IMG/VR virus record: IMGVR_UViG_3300049927_000251
Coordinates: 1-41,645 of that record
Strand: one strand, 5' to 3'
Origin: a virus
Length of the DNA stretch: 41,645 nt
Shown here: positions 6,179-14,869 of the stretch, in pieces
Layout: every line of letters starts with the position of its first letter
Numbering within the stretch: position 1 is the stretch's first letter
Position numbers and translations under genes: made by a program
The notes under the pieces: generated by a model
Databases searched by the model: none
What the model was told of the DNA's origin: nothing
The model's input: only the letters and a program-made list of their open reading frames with translations

Positions 6179-8307
6179 CGCTCACTACTACGGCATCACG
6201 GACGAGTTATCCAGGGACCGGGTCAACCGGTCCCTTTGCTTTTCCGTTCCGAGTCTTCGCGGCAACGGATCTCCGCGTCACGAAGCGATCGGCGGCGGGC
6301 GCCGAGACTCAACTCACTCACATCACGCACTACTCGGTCACGGGCGTGGGTGAGGCCACTGGGACCGTAACACTCGTAGCGGCGCTCGTTAGTGGCGAGA
6401 CACTCGTCATTCGCCGCGTCATGGACGTGGCGCAGCCGGTGTCGATCCGGAACCAAGGCGAGTATTTCGCTTCCGTTCACGAAGACGAGTTCGATCGCCT
6501 GGTCATGATCGATCAGCAGCAACAGGACGAGCTGAATCGGTCGATCAAACTGGAGGAAACGCTCAACCCGGCACTCTTCGACACGACTATTCCGGCACCG
6601 GCAGCCGGGAAGGTCCTAACCGGCACTGCGTCGGGCTTTGACTGGACGACGCTCGACTCGAGCGCGGTTTCCCTGCCAGGCGGTGGCCGCACCGTTACGA
6701 CGCTATCAGGTTATCTCGCGAACAACGCCAGGTTCAACGCAAAGGACTATGGCGCGATAGCCGACGCCACGTCGCGGCCCTTGTCCGGATTCTTCGGCAC
6801 GTTGGCAGCGGCGCAAGTAGTCTACCCAGCGGCGACAGCACTGACGCAGGAGTTGGACTGGGCCGCGAGTCAGAAGTGCGTGAACGCCGCGGCCGCCGTT
6901 CACGGCAAAGCATGGCACCCGACCGGGACCTACGAGTTCGGCGCCACGGGCTGGACGATCCCACAGGGCACGCAGCTCGAGGGAGACACCGGATTCCAAT
7001 TCATCGCCGGATTTGCCATCAATCCAAACGCGACCCGGATCAACTTCAATCCGGCCACCACCAAGGATCTGTTTACGGTCGCCGCCGACGGGGTTTCGGG
7101 CTTCCATTTCCACATGTCGGTGCAAGGCTTCTACTTCCACGGGAATTCTGTCAAAGGCGGCGCGACAACCAGCCGGTACGGGCTCAGGCTGGACGCAGTC
7201 ATCTACGCCCGATTCGAGAACATCGGGATCGAGGGATTCCAGACACCGGTCTACTGCAGCAGCACGATCAACAACAAGTTCACGAACGTGTATTGCTCGG
7301 GCACCGTCGCAGCAGTTGTCTACGCTGGCCAAAACGAGACAACGGACAGCTGGGAGCACTGCACTTTCTACGGGCCGAACACCGGTGTGGGCTGCCCCAT
7401 CGGTGTTCAGTTCCTCGGCTCCTCGATCGCGATCCGTTTCGAGCACTGCCTCTTCGAACAGATCGACAACTACGGGGCAGAGATCGCAAAAGATTGCCAG
7501 AACATCACGTTCGTCGACTGCTACTGCGAGGACGTGCCGTTCACGAATAACGCCGCAGCCGCCATGTTCCGCGTTGGCTACACCGGCACGGCTCTCGTCG
7601 TGGAGAATCACCTCACCGTAATCGGCGGCAAGTATGCCGGGCGGAACGCGGGGGCTGTCGGACAGTTCCTCGACTGCGACTCCTCGAACGGCGTCATGCT
7701 GATCGGCGTCAACCACTCGCGGTTCACCAACATAATCCGGACGACAGGGAACACTCGCGCCAATTCTATTGTCGTGATGGGCGGCGTGGGGATCAGTTGG
7801 ACGACCTACGCGACAGACTTCACGAAGATCGCCGGCATCTACCCGAATGGGGTTGTCAACACAGGAAATAACCATCAGGACGCGCGCTTCGGCTCGCTGG
7901 GCGCAGCTTCGGCAGCGATCGCCGGCGCGCTGTCGGCGGGCACGGCATCGATCGCGAGCGCGGTTGCAGGACTGTTAACCCTGTACAACAGCGCGGCAGC
8001 CGCGGCGAACCTCGAGAACGCGATCAAATTCCAGCACCTCTATACGAACTTCGGTCAGTCGGATTCGGCGCGCGTCGTCGCAAAGACCGAGGAAGCGCTT
8101 AATCCGCGCGCGTCGCTCGTGTTCGAGACTGCCGACGGAAGCGGTAATCCGCCAACGGTGAAAGCCAAGATCAGAGGCGCTGGTCAGTTGGAGCTCACCA
8201 ACATCGGCGCTACACCGGCGAATCTTGTCGACGGCCAGATCTGGTGGGACGGCACGAATTTCCGGACCCGGCAGGGCGGGGCAACCAAAACCATTACGGT
8301 GACCTAG
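6175..8307 (+). CDS. Tailspike/tail fibre with T7 gp17-type N-terminus and beta-helix body
   Basis: This 710-residue protein is the probable receptor-binding protein. Residues 1-130 match the virion-attachment domain at the N-terminus of T7 gp17-like fibres (Phe-Ala-Phe-Pro-Phe-Arg-Val-Phe, then Glu-Thr-Leu-Val-Ile-Arg-Arg and Glu-Asp-Glu-Phe-Asp-Arg). From about residue 182 (Phe-Asn-Ala-Lys-Asp-Tyr-Gly-Ala) the sequence takes on the character of a right-handed parallel beta-helix of the pectate-lyase type, with repeated Asn/Gly/aromatic turns to about 570. A C-terminal part of about 100 residues may be a trimerisation/tip domain. Such spikes usually bind or cut surface polysaccharide; the catalytic residues and the substrate cannot be named from sequence. 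The gene lies upstream of the large terminase rather than with the tail genes. Confidence 0.85.
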   Translation: MTLTTTASRTSYPGTGSTGPFAFPFRVFAATDLRVTKRSAAGAETQLTHITHYSVTGVGEATGTVTLVAALVSGETLVIRRVMDVAQPVSIRNQGEYFASVHEDEFDRLVMIDQQQQDELNRSIKLEETLNPALFDTTIPAPAAGKVLTGTASGFDWTTLDSSAVSLPGGGRTVTTLSGYLANNARFNAKDYGAIADATSRPLSGFFGTLAAAQVVYPAATALTQELDWAASQKCVNAAAAVHGKAWHPTGTYEFGATGWTIPQGTQLEGDTGFQFIAGFAINPNATRINFNPATTKDLFTVAADGVSGFHFHMSVQGFYFHGNSVKGGATTSRYGLRLDAVIYARFENIGIEGFQTPVYCSSTINNKFTNVYCSGTVAAVVYAGQNETTDSWEHCTFYGPNTGVGCPIGVQFLGSSIAIRFEHCLFEQIDNYGAEIAKDCQNITFVDCYCEDVPFTNNAAAAMFRVGYTGTALVVENHLTVIGGKYAGRNAGAVGQFLDCDSSNGVMLIGVNHSRFTNIIRTTGNTRANSIVVMGGVGISWTTYATDFTKIAGIYPNGVVNTGNNHQDARFGSLGAASAAIAGALSAGTASIASAVAGLLTLYNSAAAAANLENAIKFQHLYTNFGQSDSARVVAKTEEALNPRASLVFETADGSGNPPTVKAKIRGAGQLELTNIGATPANLVDGQIWWDGTNFRTRQGGATKTITVT

Positions 8308-8309
8308 AG

Positions 8310-9800
8310 ATGAGCGATCGCATAGCAGCGGCTGCCGACACGGTCCGACGCTGGATCGCCAAGCCTGTGGAGTACGTCCGCGAGAACTTTGGGGCGGAGC
8401 CGGATGCATGGCAGGCGGATGGCTTGAACGCGTTCGTGAGCTCGGATCCCAAGATGCAGCGGATCGCGCTCCAGGCGTGCTCGGGCCCTGGTAAGTCCAC
8501 GCTGATGGCGTGGTGCGCCTGGCTCTTCCTCTCCTGTGTCGCAGAGAAAGGGAAGCATCCCAACGCGTTCGCCATGTCGGTCACCGGCGACAACTTGAAA
8601 GATGGTCTCTGGAAGGAGCTCGCGGTCTGGCGCGCTGCATCGCCCCTTCTAATGCGCGAATTCGAGTGGACACAGACGCGGATCTTCCATCGCCAGCATG
8701 CAGCTACGTGGTGGATGTCAGCTCGCACCTTCCCGAAGAAGGCGGACGCGCAGGCGCAGGGCCGGACACTCTCCGGGCTGCACTCGCCCTACATCGCCTA
8801 CTTTGTCGACGAGTCCGGTGACATCCCGACGGTTGTCGAGCGAGCTGCCGAGCAGGGACTTTCCACGAAACCGCTGTTCGGGAAGATCATGCAGTCCGGT
8901 AACCCCACTTCGCATGACGGCATGCTGTACGAGGCCGTCGACACACAGTCGGATCTCTGGCACGTTATCCGGATCACAGGCGATCCAGATGAACCGAAGC
9001 GGAGCCCGCGGATCGACATTGACTGGGCGCGTCAACAGATCAAGACTCACGGCCGCGACAACCCGTGGGTCATGGCGTTCATCCTGGGCCAGTTCCCGCC
9101 GTCCGCGATCAACGCGCTGCTCTCGCCCGACGAAGTGCGCGAAGCGATGTCCCGCGTAGTTCCGGACTCTGCATACGGCAACGTGCAGAAGCGGCTCGGG
9201 ATCGATCCTGCCAGGTTCGGCGACGATCGCACAGTCATCTTCCCACGCCAAGGCCTGCGCGCCTTCAAGCCCGTCGAGATGCGCGGAGCTCGTACCGACG
9301 CGATCGCGGCCCGGATCGCCAACGCGAAGCGGAAGTGGGGCTCGGAGATGGAGCTGATCGATTCGACCGGCGGATACGGCGCCGGCGTCGAAGACCAGTG
9401 CCGCCTGGGCGGGATCGATCTCATCCCGATCAACTTCTCATCGAACGCGCTCGACACCCGCTACTTCAACCGCCGGAGCGAGATGCAGTTCCTGCTTGCT
9501 GAGTGGGTGAAGAATGGCGGGCAGCTGCCGAACGTGCCTGGCATAGTAAAGGAAGCGTGCGCGGCAACGTACACCTTCCATAAGGGCCGGCTGCGCGTCG
9601 AAGAGAAGGACCAGGTCAAGAAAAAGCTGAACGGCCACTCGCCCGACTATTGGGACGCGCTAATGGTGACGTTCGCGCTGCCCGACAGGCCGCGCTCCGT
9701 CGAGAACATGCTCGGCCTGGAAAGCGGAACTTATCCTCGGAGTGGAATGGACTCCGACTGGGATCCGCTCGAAGAGCGTCGCGGGAGCCTCATCTCATGA
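8310..9800 (+). CDS. Terminase large subunit
   Basis: This is the ATPase and nuclease of the packaging motor, 496 residues. The Walker A motif is Ala-Cys-Ser-Gly-Pro-Gly-Lys-Ser-Thr at 56-64. Walker B with the catalytic Glu is Tyr-Ile-Ala-Tyr-Phe-Val-Asp-Glu at 161-168. The RNase H-like nuclease domain has Asp299 (Gly-Ile-Asp-Pro-Ala-Arg), Asp351 (Asp-Ser-Thr-Gly-Gly-Tyr-Gly) and the C-terminal Asp446/Asp449 (Pro-Asp-Tyr-Trp-Asp-Ala-Leu). I take the ATG at 8310, two bases after the tailspike stop; a longer in-frame start at 8244 would run through the end of the tailspike gene. Length and motif order are complete, so it should be active. Confidence 0.93.
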   Translation: MSDRIAAAADTVRRWIAKPVEYVRENFGAEPDAWQADGLNAFVSSDPKMQRIALQACSGPGKSTLMAWCAWLFLSCVAEKGKHPNAFAMSVTGDNLKDGLWKELAVWRAASPLLMREFEWTQTRIFHRQHAATWWMSARTFPKKADAQAQGRTLSGLHSPYIAYFVDESGDIPTVVERAAEQGLSTKPLFGKIMQSGNPTSHDGMLYEAVDTQSDLWHVIRITGDPDEPKRSPRIDIDWARQQIKTHGRDNPWVMAFILGQFPPSAINALLSPDEVREAMSRVVPDSAYGNVQKRLGIDPARFGDDRTVIFPRQGLRAFKPVEMRGARTDAIAARIANAKRKWGSEMELIDSTGGYGAGVEDQCRLGGIDLIPINFSSNALDTRYFNRRSEMQFLLAEWVKNGGQLPNVPGIVKEACAATYTFHKGRLRVEEKDQVKKKLNGHSPDYWDALMVTFALPDRPRSVENMLGLESGTYPRSGMDSDWDPLEERRGSLIS

Positions 9801-10015
9801 TGACCGAGCGGACGAAAGAGTTCATCCCGATGGCTGAGGCGACGGAGATCGCGCACCGGAATTACCTCTCCGAGTTCAACGAGAAGGTCTGGCCGATCTA
9901 TCAGCGATATGGCTTCTCACGTGACGCGGCTCTTCTCTCTTGGAACCTGGACAAGATGCGCGAGCGCTTGGAAGGTATTGAGCAGCTGCTGACCGAGCCC
10001 GAGGACAGCTTCTGA
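9797..10015 (+). CDS. Small hypothetical protein between terminase and acetyltransferase
   Basis: This 72-residue protein starts at the ATG at 9797 (the adjacent ATG at 9800 is equally possible), overlapping the terminase stop as ATGA. It is helical and acidic, with a motif Trp-Pro-Ile-Tyr-Gln-Arg-Tyr-Gly-Phe-Ser...Ala-Ala-Leu-Leu-Ser-Trp. Small helical proteins with this look are common beside podovirus portal genes, but no function is established. Confidence 0.65.
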   Translation: MMTERTKEFIPMAEATEIAHRNYLSEFNEKVWPIYQRYGFSRDAALLSWNLDKMRERLEGIEQLLTEPEDSF

Positions 10016-10470
10016 TGACGCTCATTCGGCACGCCATCCAGGACGACCGCGAGTATCTCCTCGAGCAGCTGCGAGAGTTCGACAAGTTCTTCGGCACGAA
10101 GCGCCCGCTCTTCCCGGACAACGACTGCACTGCGATGGACTTCGTCGGGAACCTGATCGAGAACCAGGTCTTCTTCGTCGCAACACGAAGAGACGCACCG
10201 CGGCCGATCGGCTTCATCGCCGGCTACCTGGCGCCTCACCCGTACAACCCAGCGATCACGGTCCTCGCCGAGATGTTCTGGTGGGTGGATCCGGGCTACC
10301 GCGGCACGTCCGCCGGCGCGCGACTCCTCGATCGCTTCATCACGCACGGCCGCTTGAACGCGCACTGGATCGTAATGACGCTCGAGGCGAAGAGTCCCGT
10401 GGATCCCCGCTCGCTCGAGCGCAAAGGGTTCCAGCCGTTCGAGAGACAATTTCTCCTCGAGGTAGCATAG
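10015..10470 (+). CDS. GNAT-family N-acetyltransferase
   Basis: This 151-residue protein has a complete GNAT fold pattern: an N-terminal strand-helix (Ile-Arg-His-Ala-Ile-Gln-Asp-Asp), a central strand Pro-Ile-Gly-Phe-Ile-Ala-Gly, a strand Ala-Glu-Met-Phe-Trp-Trp-Val-Asp-Pro, and the acetyl-CoA pyrophosphate loop Tyr-Arg-Gly-Thr-Ser-Ala-Gly-Ala-Arg-Leu-Leu at about 99-109. GNAT genes recur beside the portal gene in many podovirus genomes. The substrate, whether a virion protein, a host protein or a small molecule, is unknown. Both ends overlap the neighbouring genes. Confidence 0.8.
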   Translation: MTLIRHAIQDDREYLLEQLREFDKFFGTKRPLFPDNDCTAMDFVGNLIENQVFFVATRRDAPRPIGFIAGYLAPHPYNPAITVLAEMFWWVDPGYRGTSAGARLLDRFITHGRLNAHWIVMTLEAKSPVDPRSLERKGFQPFERQFLLEVA

Positions 10471-10745
10471 TGGCCGCGTTGACAGCCTTGGCGATTGGAC
10501 TGGGTGGGATTGCCGGCGCGCTCGCGGCCGGCGCTGGCAAGAAAGCGCCAAAGGCTCCCGCTGTTCCAGGTCTGCCGCCGGCGCCACAACAGCCAGATCT
10601 CGCAGCGCAGCAAGCGGCTGTCATCTCCGACCTGAAGAAGAGACGCCCAGTCACGCCCAGCGATCGCGGTGGCACTCTCCTCACTGGGCCCTCGGGTCTC
10701 GCAACCGAACCGCCAATGCAGCGTAAGACGCTTCTCGGCACATGA
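10470..10745 (+). CDS. Small virion-region protein with hydrophobic N-terminus
   Basis: This 91-residue protein starts at a GTG overlapping the acetyltransferase stop. Residues 2-22 are Ala/Gly/Leu-rich and could form a membrane helix, followed by a Pro/Ala linker and a C-terminus Gly-Gly-Thr-Leu-Leu-Thr-Gly...Arg-Lys-Thr-Leu-Leu-Gly. From memory, a similar C-terminal signature occurs in small proteins encoded just upstream of portal genes in many podoviruses. It is probably virion-associated. The function is unknown. Confidence 0.65.
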   Translation: MAALTALAIGLGGIAGALAAGAGKKAPKAPAVPGLPPAPQQPDLAAQQAAVISDLKKRRPVTPSDRGGTLLTGPSGLATEPPMQRKTLLGT

Positions 10746-12469
10746 CCGCAGCTCCTCGCGCTGGTGGTCAGGTGATCTTCTCCAGGAAGCAGCGGTTCGA
10801 GCAGCTCCGGAGCCAGCTCGCGATCGATCAGTCGTCCTTCATCTCGCACTGGCGAGATCTGAACGACTACATCCTGCCGCGGCGCGGCCGCTTCCAGGTC
10901 ACCGATTCGAACCGCGGCGATCGCCGCAACTTAAAGATCATCGACTCGACCGCGACGTTCTCCGCCCGCACGCTCTCCTCGGGTATGATGTCCGGCATCA
11001 CGTCGCCGGCGCGCGCCTGGTTCCGTCTGACGACTCCGGATCCCAAGCTCGCCGAACGCGCCCCGGTCAAGATCTGGCTCGACGATGTGACCGACACCAT
11101 GCGCACCATTCTCCTCCGCTCGAACGCGTACAACGCGTTTCCCACGGTCTACCAGGACATGGGCGTATTCGCGACCGCGGCGATGATGCTCGAGGAGGAC
11201 GACGAAGACGTCATCCGCTGTTACCCGTTCGCGATCGGCAGCTATCTGCTCGCCAACGATCACAAGCTCCGGGTGCGCACGTTCATTCGCGAGTTCCGGA
11301 TGACCGTCCGGCAGATGGTCGAGAAGTTCGGATACGACAAGCTCTCCGTCTCGAGCAAGGCCGCTTACGATCGCGCCAATTACGAGACGTGGGTCCCGGT
11401 GGTGCACATCATCACCTCCAACGAGCTCTACGACTCCACCAAGCTCGAGTCGAAGTACAAGCCATTCGCCAGCTGCTACTACGAGAAAGCGACGGGCGGC
11501 GCTACCACCGGCGAAGCCTATGATCTCTTCCTGGAAGAAATGGGCTTCGACGAATTCCCCGTCTTCGCTCCCCGCTGGGCGATCACGGGCGAAGACGTCT
11601 ACGGCACCGATTGCCCAGGCATGATCGTCCTAGGCGACGTCAAGCAGCTGCAGACCGGTGAGAAGCGTGGCATGCAGGCGATCGAGAAGATGGTGAACCC
11701 TCCTATGGTGGCGCCCACCAACATGCGATCGGTGAAGGCATCGATCCTTCCCGGCGAGATCACCTACGACTCGACACCGAACGGCACGCAGGGCTTCCGC
11801 CCGGCGCACGAGGTGAAGCCCGAGATCCAGCAGCTTGAGTTCAAGCAGAAGGCCTGCCGATCGAGGATCCAGCGCGGGTTCTTCGAAGACCTGTTCCTCA
11901 TGCAGATGTATTCCGACGAGTCACGCGGCACGCAGCCCGTGACCGCCGCCGAGATCGCCGTCCGGCAGCAAGAGAAGATGCTCGCGATCGGGCCCGTATT
12001 AGAGCAGCTCAATCAGGACTTCCTCGATCCGTTCATTAGCCGGCTGTTCGCGATCATGCTGCGCCGTGGTCTGGTGCCGCCTCCTCCGCGCGAGCTCGAG
12101 GGAATGGATCTCAAGGTCGAATACATCTCGATCATGCACGCGGCACAGAAGGCGGCGAGCCTGGGTCAGATGGATCGCTTCGCCGCTCTGGTCGCGCAGC
12201 TCGCCGCGGTCGACCCGACGGTGCTCGACAAGATGGACCGCGATCAGTTCGTCGACGAATACGGCGACATGACCGGGATTCCTCCGCGGATCATCGTGTC
12301 TGACGAGCAGGTCGCGGTCGTGCGCCAGGCGCGGGCCGAGGCGAAGAAGCAGGAGCAGGCGGCCGCACTCGCTCAGCAGACGTCCCAGACCGCGAAGAAT
12401 CTCTCGCAGGCTGATACCACAGGTAAGAACGCGCTCACCGATGTGTTGAACAGCCAGGGCACGCAATGA
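10742..12469 (+). CDS. Portal (head-tail connector) protein
   Basis: This 575-residue protein matches the T7-type head-tail connector family, which forms the dodecameric ring through which DNA enters and leaves the capsid. Recognisable blocks are the N-terminal Arg-Phe-Glu-Gln-Leu-Arg...Phe-Ile-Ser-His-Trp-Arg-Asp-Leu, Tyr-Ile-Leu-Pro-Arg-Arg-Gly-Arg-Phe, Leu-Ser-Ser-Gly-Met-Met-Ser-Gly-Ile-Thr-Ser-Pro-Ala-Arg-Pro-like segment at about 78-92, Gly-Thr-Asp-Cys-Pro-Gly-Met, Asn-Pro-Pro-Met-Val-Ala-Pro, and Arg-Gly-Thr-Gln-Pro-Val-Thr-Ala-Ala-Glu-Ile. The C-terminus (about 515-575) is a Gln/Ala-rich helical crown. Length and order fit the family well. Confidence 0.93.
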   Translation: MTAAPRAGGQVIFSRKQRFEQLRSQLAIDQSSFISHWRDLNDYILPRRGRFQVTDSNRGDRRNLKIIDSTATFSARTLSSGMMSGITSPARAWFRLTTPDPKLAERAPVKIWLDDVTDTMRTILLRSNAYNAFPTVYQDMGVFATAAMMLEEDDEDVIRCYPFAIGSYLLANDHKLRVRTFIREFRMTVRQMVEKFGYDKLSVSSKAAYDRANYETWVPVVHIITSNELYDSTKLESKYKPFASCYYEKATGGATTGEAYDLFLEEMGFDEFPVFAPRWAITGEDVYGTDCPGMIVLGDVKQLQTGEKRGMQAIEKMVNPPMVAPTNMRSVKASILPGEITYDSTPNGTQGFRPAHEVKPEIQQLEFKQKACRSRIQRGFFEDLFLMQMYSDESRGTQPVTAAEIAVRQQEKMLAIGPVLEQLNQDFLDPFISRLFAIMLRRGLVPPPPRELEGMDLKVEYISIMHAAQKAASLGQMDRFAALVAQLAAVDPTVLDKMDRDQFVDEYGDMTGIPPRIIVSDEQVAVVRQARAEAKKQEQAAALAQQTSQTAKNLSQADTTGKNALTDVLNSQGTQ

Positions 12470-12786
12470 GTGAGAAGCGAGCGCTGGTCGGGAATGCAGC
12501 GGATCCCAAGCAGGTCGCCGAAGCGGACAAAACGGAACGCCGTGGCCGCATGCGCGAGATCGACGACTTGAAGGCGATCCTCGAGCTACCGCAGGGTCGC
12601 CGGTTCTTGTGGCGGATCCTCGGACACGCCGGCGTCAATCAGACAGTGCTCGGTGTGAATGACGCGCGCACGAACTTCAACGCTGGAAGGCAGGACGTCG
12701 GGCATTTCGTGTTCGGCGAGATCGTCGAGGCCGCTCCCCAGCGGTACATCGACATGATGCGTGAAAACCAAAAGGAGAACGAATGA
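12466..12786 (+). CDS. Bbp19-like virion-region protein
   Basis: This 106-residue protein matches the Bbp19-like family named after Bordetella phage BPP-1. The diagnostic stretch is at residues 27-90: Asp-Leu-Lys-Ala-Ile-Leu, Gln-Gly-Arg-Arg-Phe-Leu-Trp-Arg-Ile-Leu, Ala-Gly-Val, Phe-Asn-Ala-Gly-Arg-Gln-Asp-Val-Gly, and Tyr-Ile-Asp-Met-Met near the end. It lies between portal and scaffold as in BPP-1-type genomes. Its molecular role is not established. Confidence 0.82.
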   Translation: MSEKRALVGNAADPKQVAEADKTERRGRMREIDDLKAILELPQGRRFLWRILGHAGVNQTVLGVNDARTNFNAGRQDVGHFVFGEIVEAAPQRYIDMMRENQKENE

Positions 12787-13571
12787 CCACGACTACAGCT
12801 GGCGCTCCTGGCGCTGGTGCAACTACGGCGGCCGACGCTGCAACGCAGGCCTCTCAGACTGCAACCTCTGGTGCCGGCGGAGCTCCTGCCGGCGACCAGG
12901 CTGCTGTCGACGCTGCGGCTCAGGCTGCTGCAGCTGCCGAAGCCACCAAGACTCCCGAGCAGAAAGCGGCTGATGTTGCAGCTGCTCAAGCAACCGCCGA
13001 CGCTGCAGCCGCCGAAGCAGCGAAGAAGGCAGGCGTACCTGACAAGTATGAACTGAAGCTCCCCGACAACGCCGGGGTCGACGCTGCGATCGTCGAGAAG
13101 ACAGCCGCCAAAGCGCGCGAGCTGGGACTCTCACAAGACAATGCGCAGAAGACGCTCGAGTTTGTCGCGCAGGAAGCCGCTGCCGAAGTCACGGCACGGT
13201 TGGCCGCTTACGCTCCGCCCTCGGATGCGAATCCGACCGGTGGTGAGAAGTGGCGCGAGCAGGACGAGACATGGAGAGCTGCCTCGCTCGCGGACAAGGA
13301 CCTGGGGAACGGAAAGCCCGAGCAGCTCCAAGCTGTAGTCGGTCTCGCGACGAAAGTCGTGGCAAAGTTCGGCGATGCGGATCTGACCGGCTTCTTCGAG
13401 AAGTCAGGCCTTGGCAGCAATCCCGCCACTCTCCGGTTCCTCTCGAGGATCGGGAAGGCGATGTCGGAAGGCTCGCTCGTGATCGCGGAAACGCCGACCG
13501 TTGCGGACAACAGCGAAGAAGCAGTCGCTGCCCGCCGGTACAATCACCCGACATCCAAGGCGAAGAAGTAA
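12783..13571 (+). CDS. Capsid scaffolding protein (putative)
   Basis: This 262-residue protein has a very Ala/Thr/Gln-rich low-complexity first 85 residues. It is followed by an acidic helical domain opening with Tyr-Glu-Leu-Lys-Leu-Pro and containing Gly-Leu-Ser-Gln-Asp-Asn-Ala-Gln-Lys, a pattern typical of scaffolds in this head-gene family. The C-terminus is basic (Ser-Lys-Ala-Lys-Lys), as many scaffolds need for capsid-protein contact. It directly precedes the major capsid gene. No protease motif is seen, so maturation by an encoded protease is not indicated. Confidence 0.78.
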   Translation: MTTTTAGAPGAGATTAADAATQASQTATSGAGGAPAGDQAAVDAAAQAAAAAEATKTPEQKAADVAAAQATADAAAAEAAKKAGVPDKYELKLPDNAGVDAAIVEKTAAKARELGLSQDNAQKTLEFVAQEAAAEVTARLAAYAPPSDANPTGGEKWREQDETWRAASLADKDLGNGKPEQLQAVVGLATKVVAKFGDADLTGFFEKSGLGSNPATLRFLSRIGKAMSEGSLVIAETPTVADNSEEAVAARRYNHPTSKAKK

Positions 13572-13609
13572 AGAAGTAGCGACAACAACACCAAGCAGTT
13601 CACCGCTGA

Positions 13610-13640
13610 CCCTCTCGAGCGAACGCTCGCGGGGGTTTTT
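13610..13640 (+). terminator. Hairpin with T-run between scaffold and capsid genes
   Basis: The hairpin CCCTCTCGAGCG-AA-CGCTCGCGGGGG forms a long stem with one wobble and one mismatch, followed by TTTTT (13636-13640). This is a good intrinsic-terminator shape. The ribosome-binding site of the capsid gene follows within 11 bases, so it may attenuate scaffold-to-capsid read-through or protect a processed capsid mRNA. Confidence 0.6.
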
Positions 13641-13650
13641 CACATCCAGC

Positions 13651-13655
13651 AAGGA
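13651..13655 (+). promoter_or_regulatory. Ribosome-binding site deciding the capsid start
   Basis: AAGGA sits 9 bases before the ATG at 13665. Internal candidate starts (ATG 13749 and later codons) lack a comparable site. It therefore supports translation of the hydrophobic leader of the major capsid protein. Confidence 0.6.
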
Positions 13656-13664
13656 AAACCAGAA

Positions 13665-14798
13665 ATGAAATCCGCTCTAAAATGGCTCGCCATGGCGATC
13701 GTGTCGATCTGCGCAGTCGCGCTGATTGGCCCGGCCGCTTCTGCCGCGATGCCCAGTTTCGCCACCGGACTCAAGCTGACGGGCTTCGCGCTCGCCGGCT
13801 CGACGTTGGCGACGACCAACCCGACCCTGCTCGACCTGGCCAGGCTCCTCGATCCCAACGGCTCTGTCGCCGACATCGTCGAGATCCTGAATCAGACGAA
13901 CGAAGTCCTGGACGACATGACGTGGAAGGAAGGCAACCTGATCACCGGTCACCGCTCCACGATCCGGACCGGACTCCCCGCTCCGACCTGGAGGAAGCTG
14001 TACGGTGGTGTCCAGCCGAACAGAGGCACGACCGCTCAGGTCACCGATACGACTGGTATGCTCGAGGCGTATGCCGAGGTCGACGCAGCTGAAGCCGATC
14101 TGAATGGCAACGCGCCGGCGTTCCGTCTGTCGGAAGATTCCGCGCACATCGAAGGGATCTCGCAGGAAATCGCGAGCAAGTTGTTCTACGGAAATGAAAA
14201 GCTCCAGCCCGAAGCCTTCACCGGCTTGGCTCCTCGCTATCCCTCTGTGGTGGTCGCGACCGCGCAGTCCGCGGACAACGTGATCGATCACGGTGGAACG
14301 GGAACGGACAACACCTCGATCTGGCTCTGCGTCTGGGGCCCGAAGACCGGATTCGGCATCGTGCCCAAGGGCTCGAAGGCTGGAATCCAGGTGACCGACA
14401 AGGGTCAGGTGACCGTTGAGAACGTCGACGGAGCTGGCGGACGTGCCGAGATGTACCGCACGCACTACCGCTTCGACGCTGGTCTCTGCATCCGCGACTG
14501 GAGGTACTTCGTTCGTATCGCGAACGTCGACATCTCGGATCTGGCGACCGTCGCCAACACCAAGAACCTGATCAACTCGATGATCAAGGCGGCCGAGCGT
14601 ATCCCGAGCTTCGGCATGGGCCGCGCGGCGTTCTACTGCAACCGCCGGATCAGAGAGTCCCTCCGTATCGGCATCCTCGAGAAGATCGCGAACAACCTCT
14701 CGTGGGAGACTGTTGCTGGCAAGCGGATGATGGTGTTCGACGAGATCCCGGTCCGTCGCACCGACGCACTCCTCGAGACCGAAGCCCGCGTCGTCTAA
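13665..14798 (+). CDS. Major capsid protein (BPP-1 type) with signal-peptide-like leader
   Basis: This 377-residue protein is the shell protein. From about residue 46 it follows the BPP-1/Bbp17-type capsid family closely: Leu-Ala-Thr-Thr-Asn-Pro-Thr-Leu-Leu-Asp-Leu-Ala, Asp-Pro-Asn-Gly, Ile-Val-Glu-Ile-Leu-Asn-Gln-Thr-Asn-Glu, Glu-Gly-Asn-Leu, Gly-His-Arg-Ser-Thr-Ile-Arg-Thr-Gly-Leu-Pro and later Phe-Tyr-Cys-Asn-Arg-Arg-Ile-Arg-Glu. Relatives as I know them start near that point. Here residues 1-28 add Lys3/Lys6, a hydrophobic core (Leu-Ala-Met-Ala-Ile-Val-Ser-Ile-Cys-Ala-Val-Ala-Leu-Ile-Gly) and Ala-Ala-Ser-Ala-Ala, which has the form of a Sec signal peptide with an Ala-x-Ala site. The ATG at 13665 is backed by AAGGA. 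The leader may be cleaved, may anchor assembly at the membrane, or may play a delta-domain role. Confidence 0.92.
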   Translation: MKSALKWLAMAIVSICAVALIGPAASAAMPSFATGLKLTGFALAGSTLATTNPTLLDLARLLDPNGSVADIVEILNQTNEVLDDMTWKEGNLITGHRSTIRTGLPAPTWRKLYGGVQPNRGTTAQVTDTTGMLEAYAEVDAAEADLNGNAPAFRLSEDSAHIEGISQEIASKLFYGNEKLQPEAFTGLAPRYPSVVVATAQSADNVIDHGGTGTDNTSIWLCVWGPKTGFGIVPKGSKAGIQVTDKGQVTVENVDGAGGRAEMYRTHYRFDAGLCIRDWRYFVRIANVDISDLATVANTKNLINSMIKAAERIPSFGMGRAAFYCNRRIRESLRIGILEKIANNLSWETVAGKRMMVFDEIPVRRTDALLETEARVV

Positions 14799-14857
14799 AC
14801 CGAACGGCGCAGGTGCTTCACCTGTTCCACTTCACTCACAAACAACCTGACTCCTTC

Positions 14858-14863
14858 AAAGGA
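14858..14863 (+). promoter_or_regulatory. Ribosome-binding site deciding the cement-protein start
   Basis: AAAGGA lies 6 bases before the ATG at 14870. The internal ATGs at 15008 and 15014, where a family-length protein would begin, have only a weak G-rich stretch upstream. The long start with its hydrophobic leader is therefore favoured. Confidence 0.55.
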
Positions 14864-14869
14864 TAGAAA

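Noticed and set aside
6706-7875. 389-codon open frame on the minus strand
   Set aside because: It lies entirely inside the tailspike gene, gives an Arg/Asp/Val-rich product without family features, and is the expected antisense shadow in GC-rich DNA.
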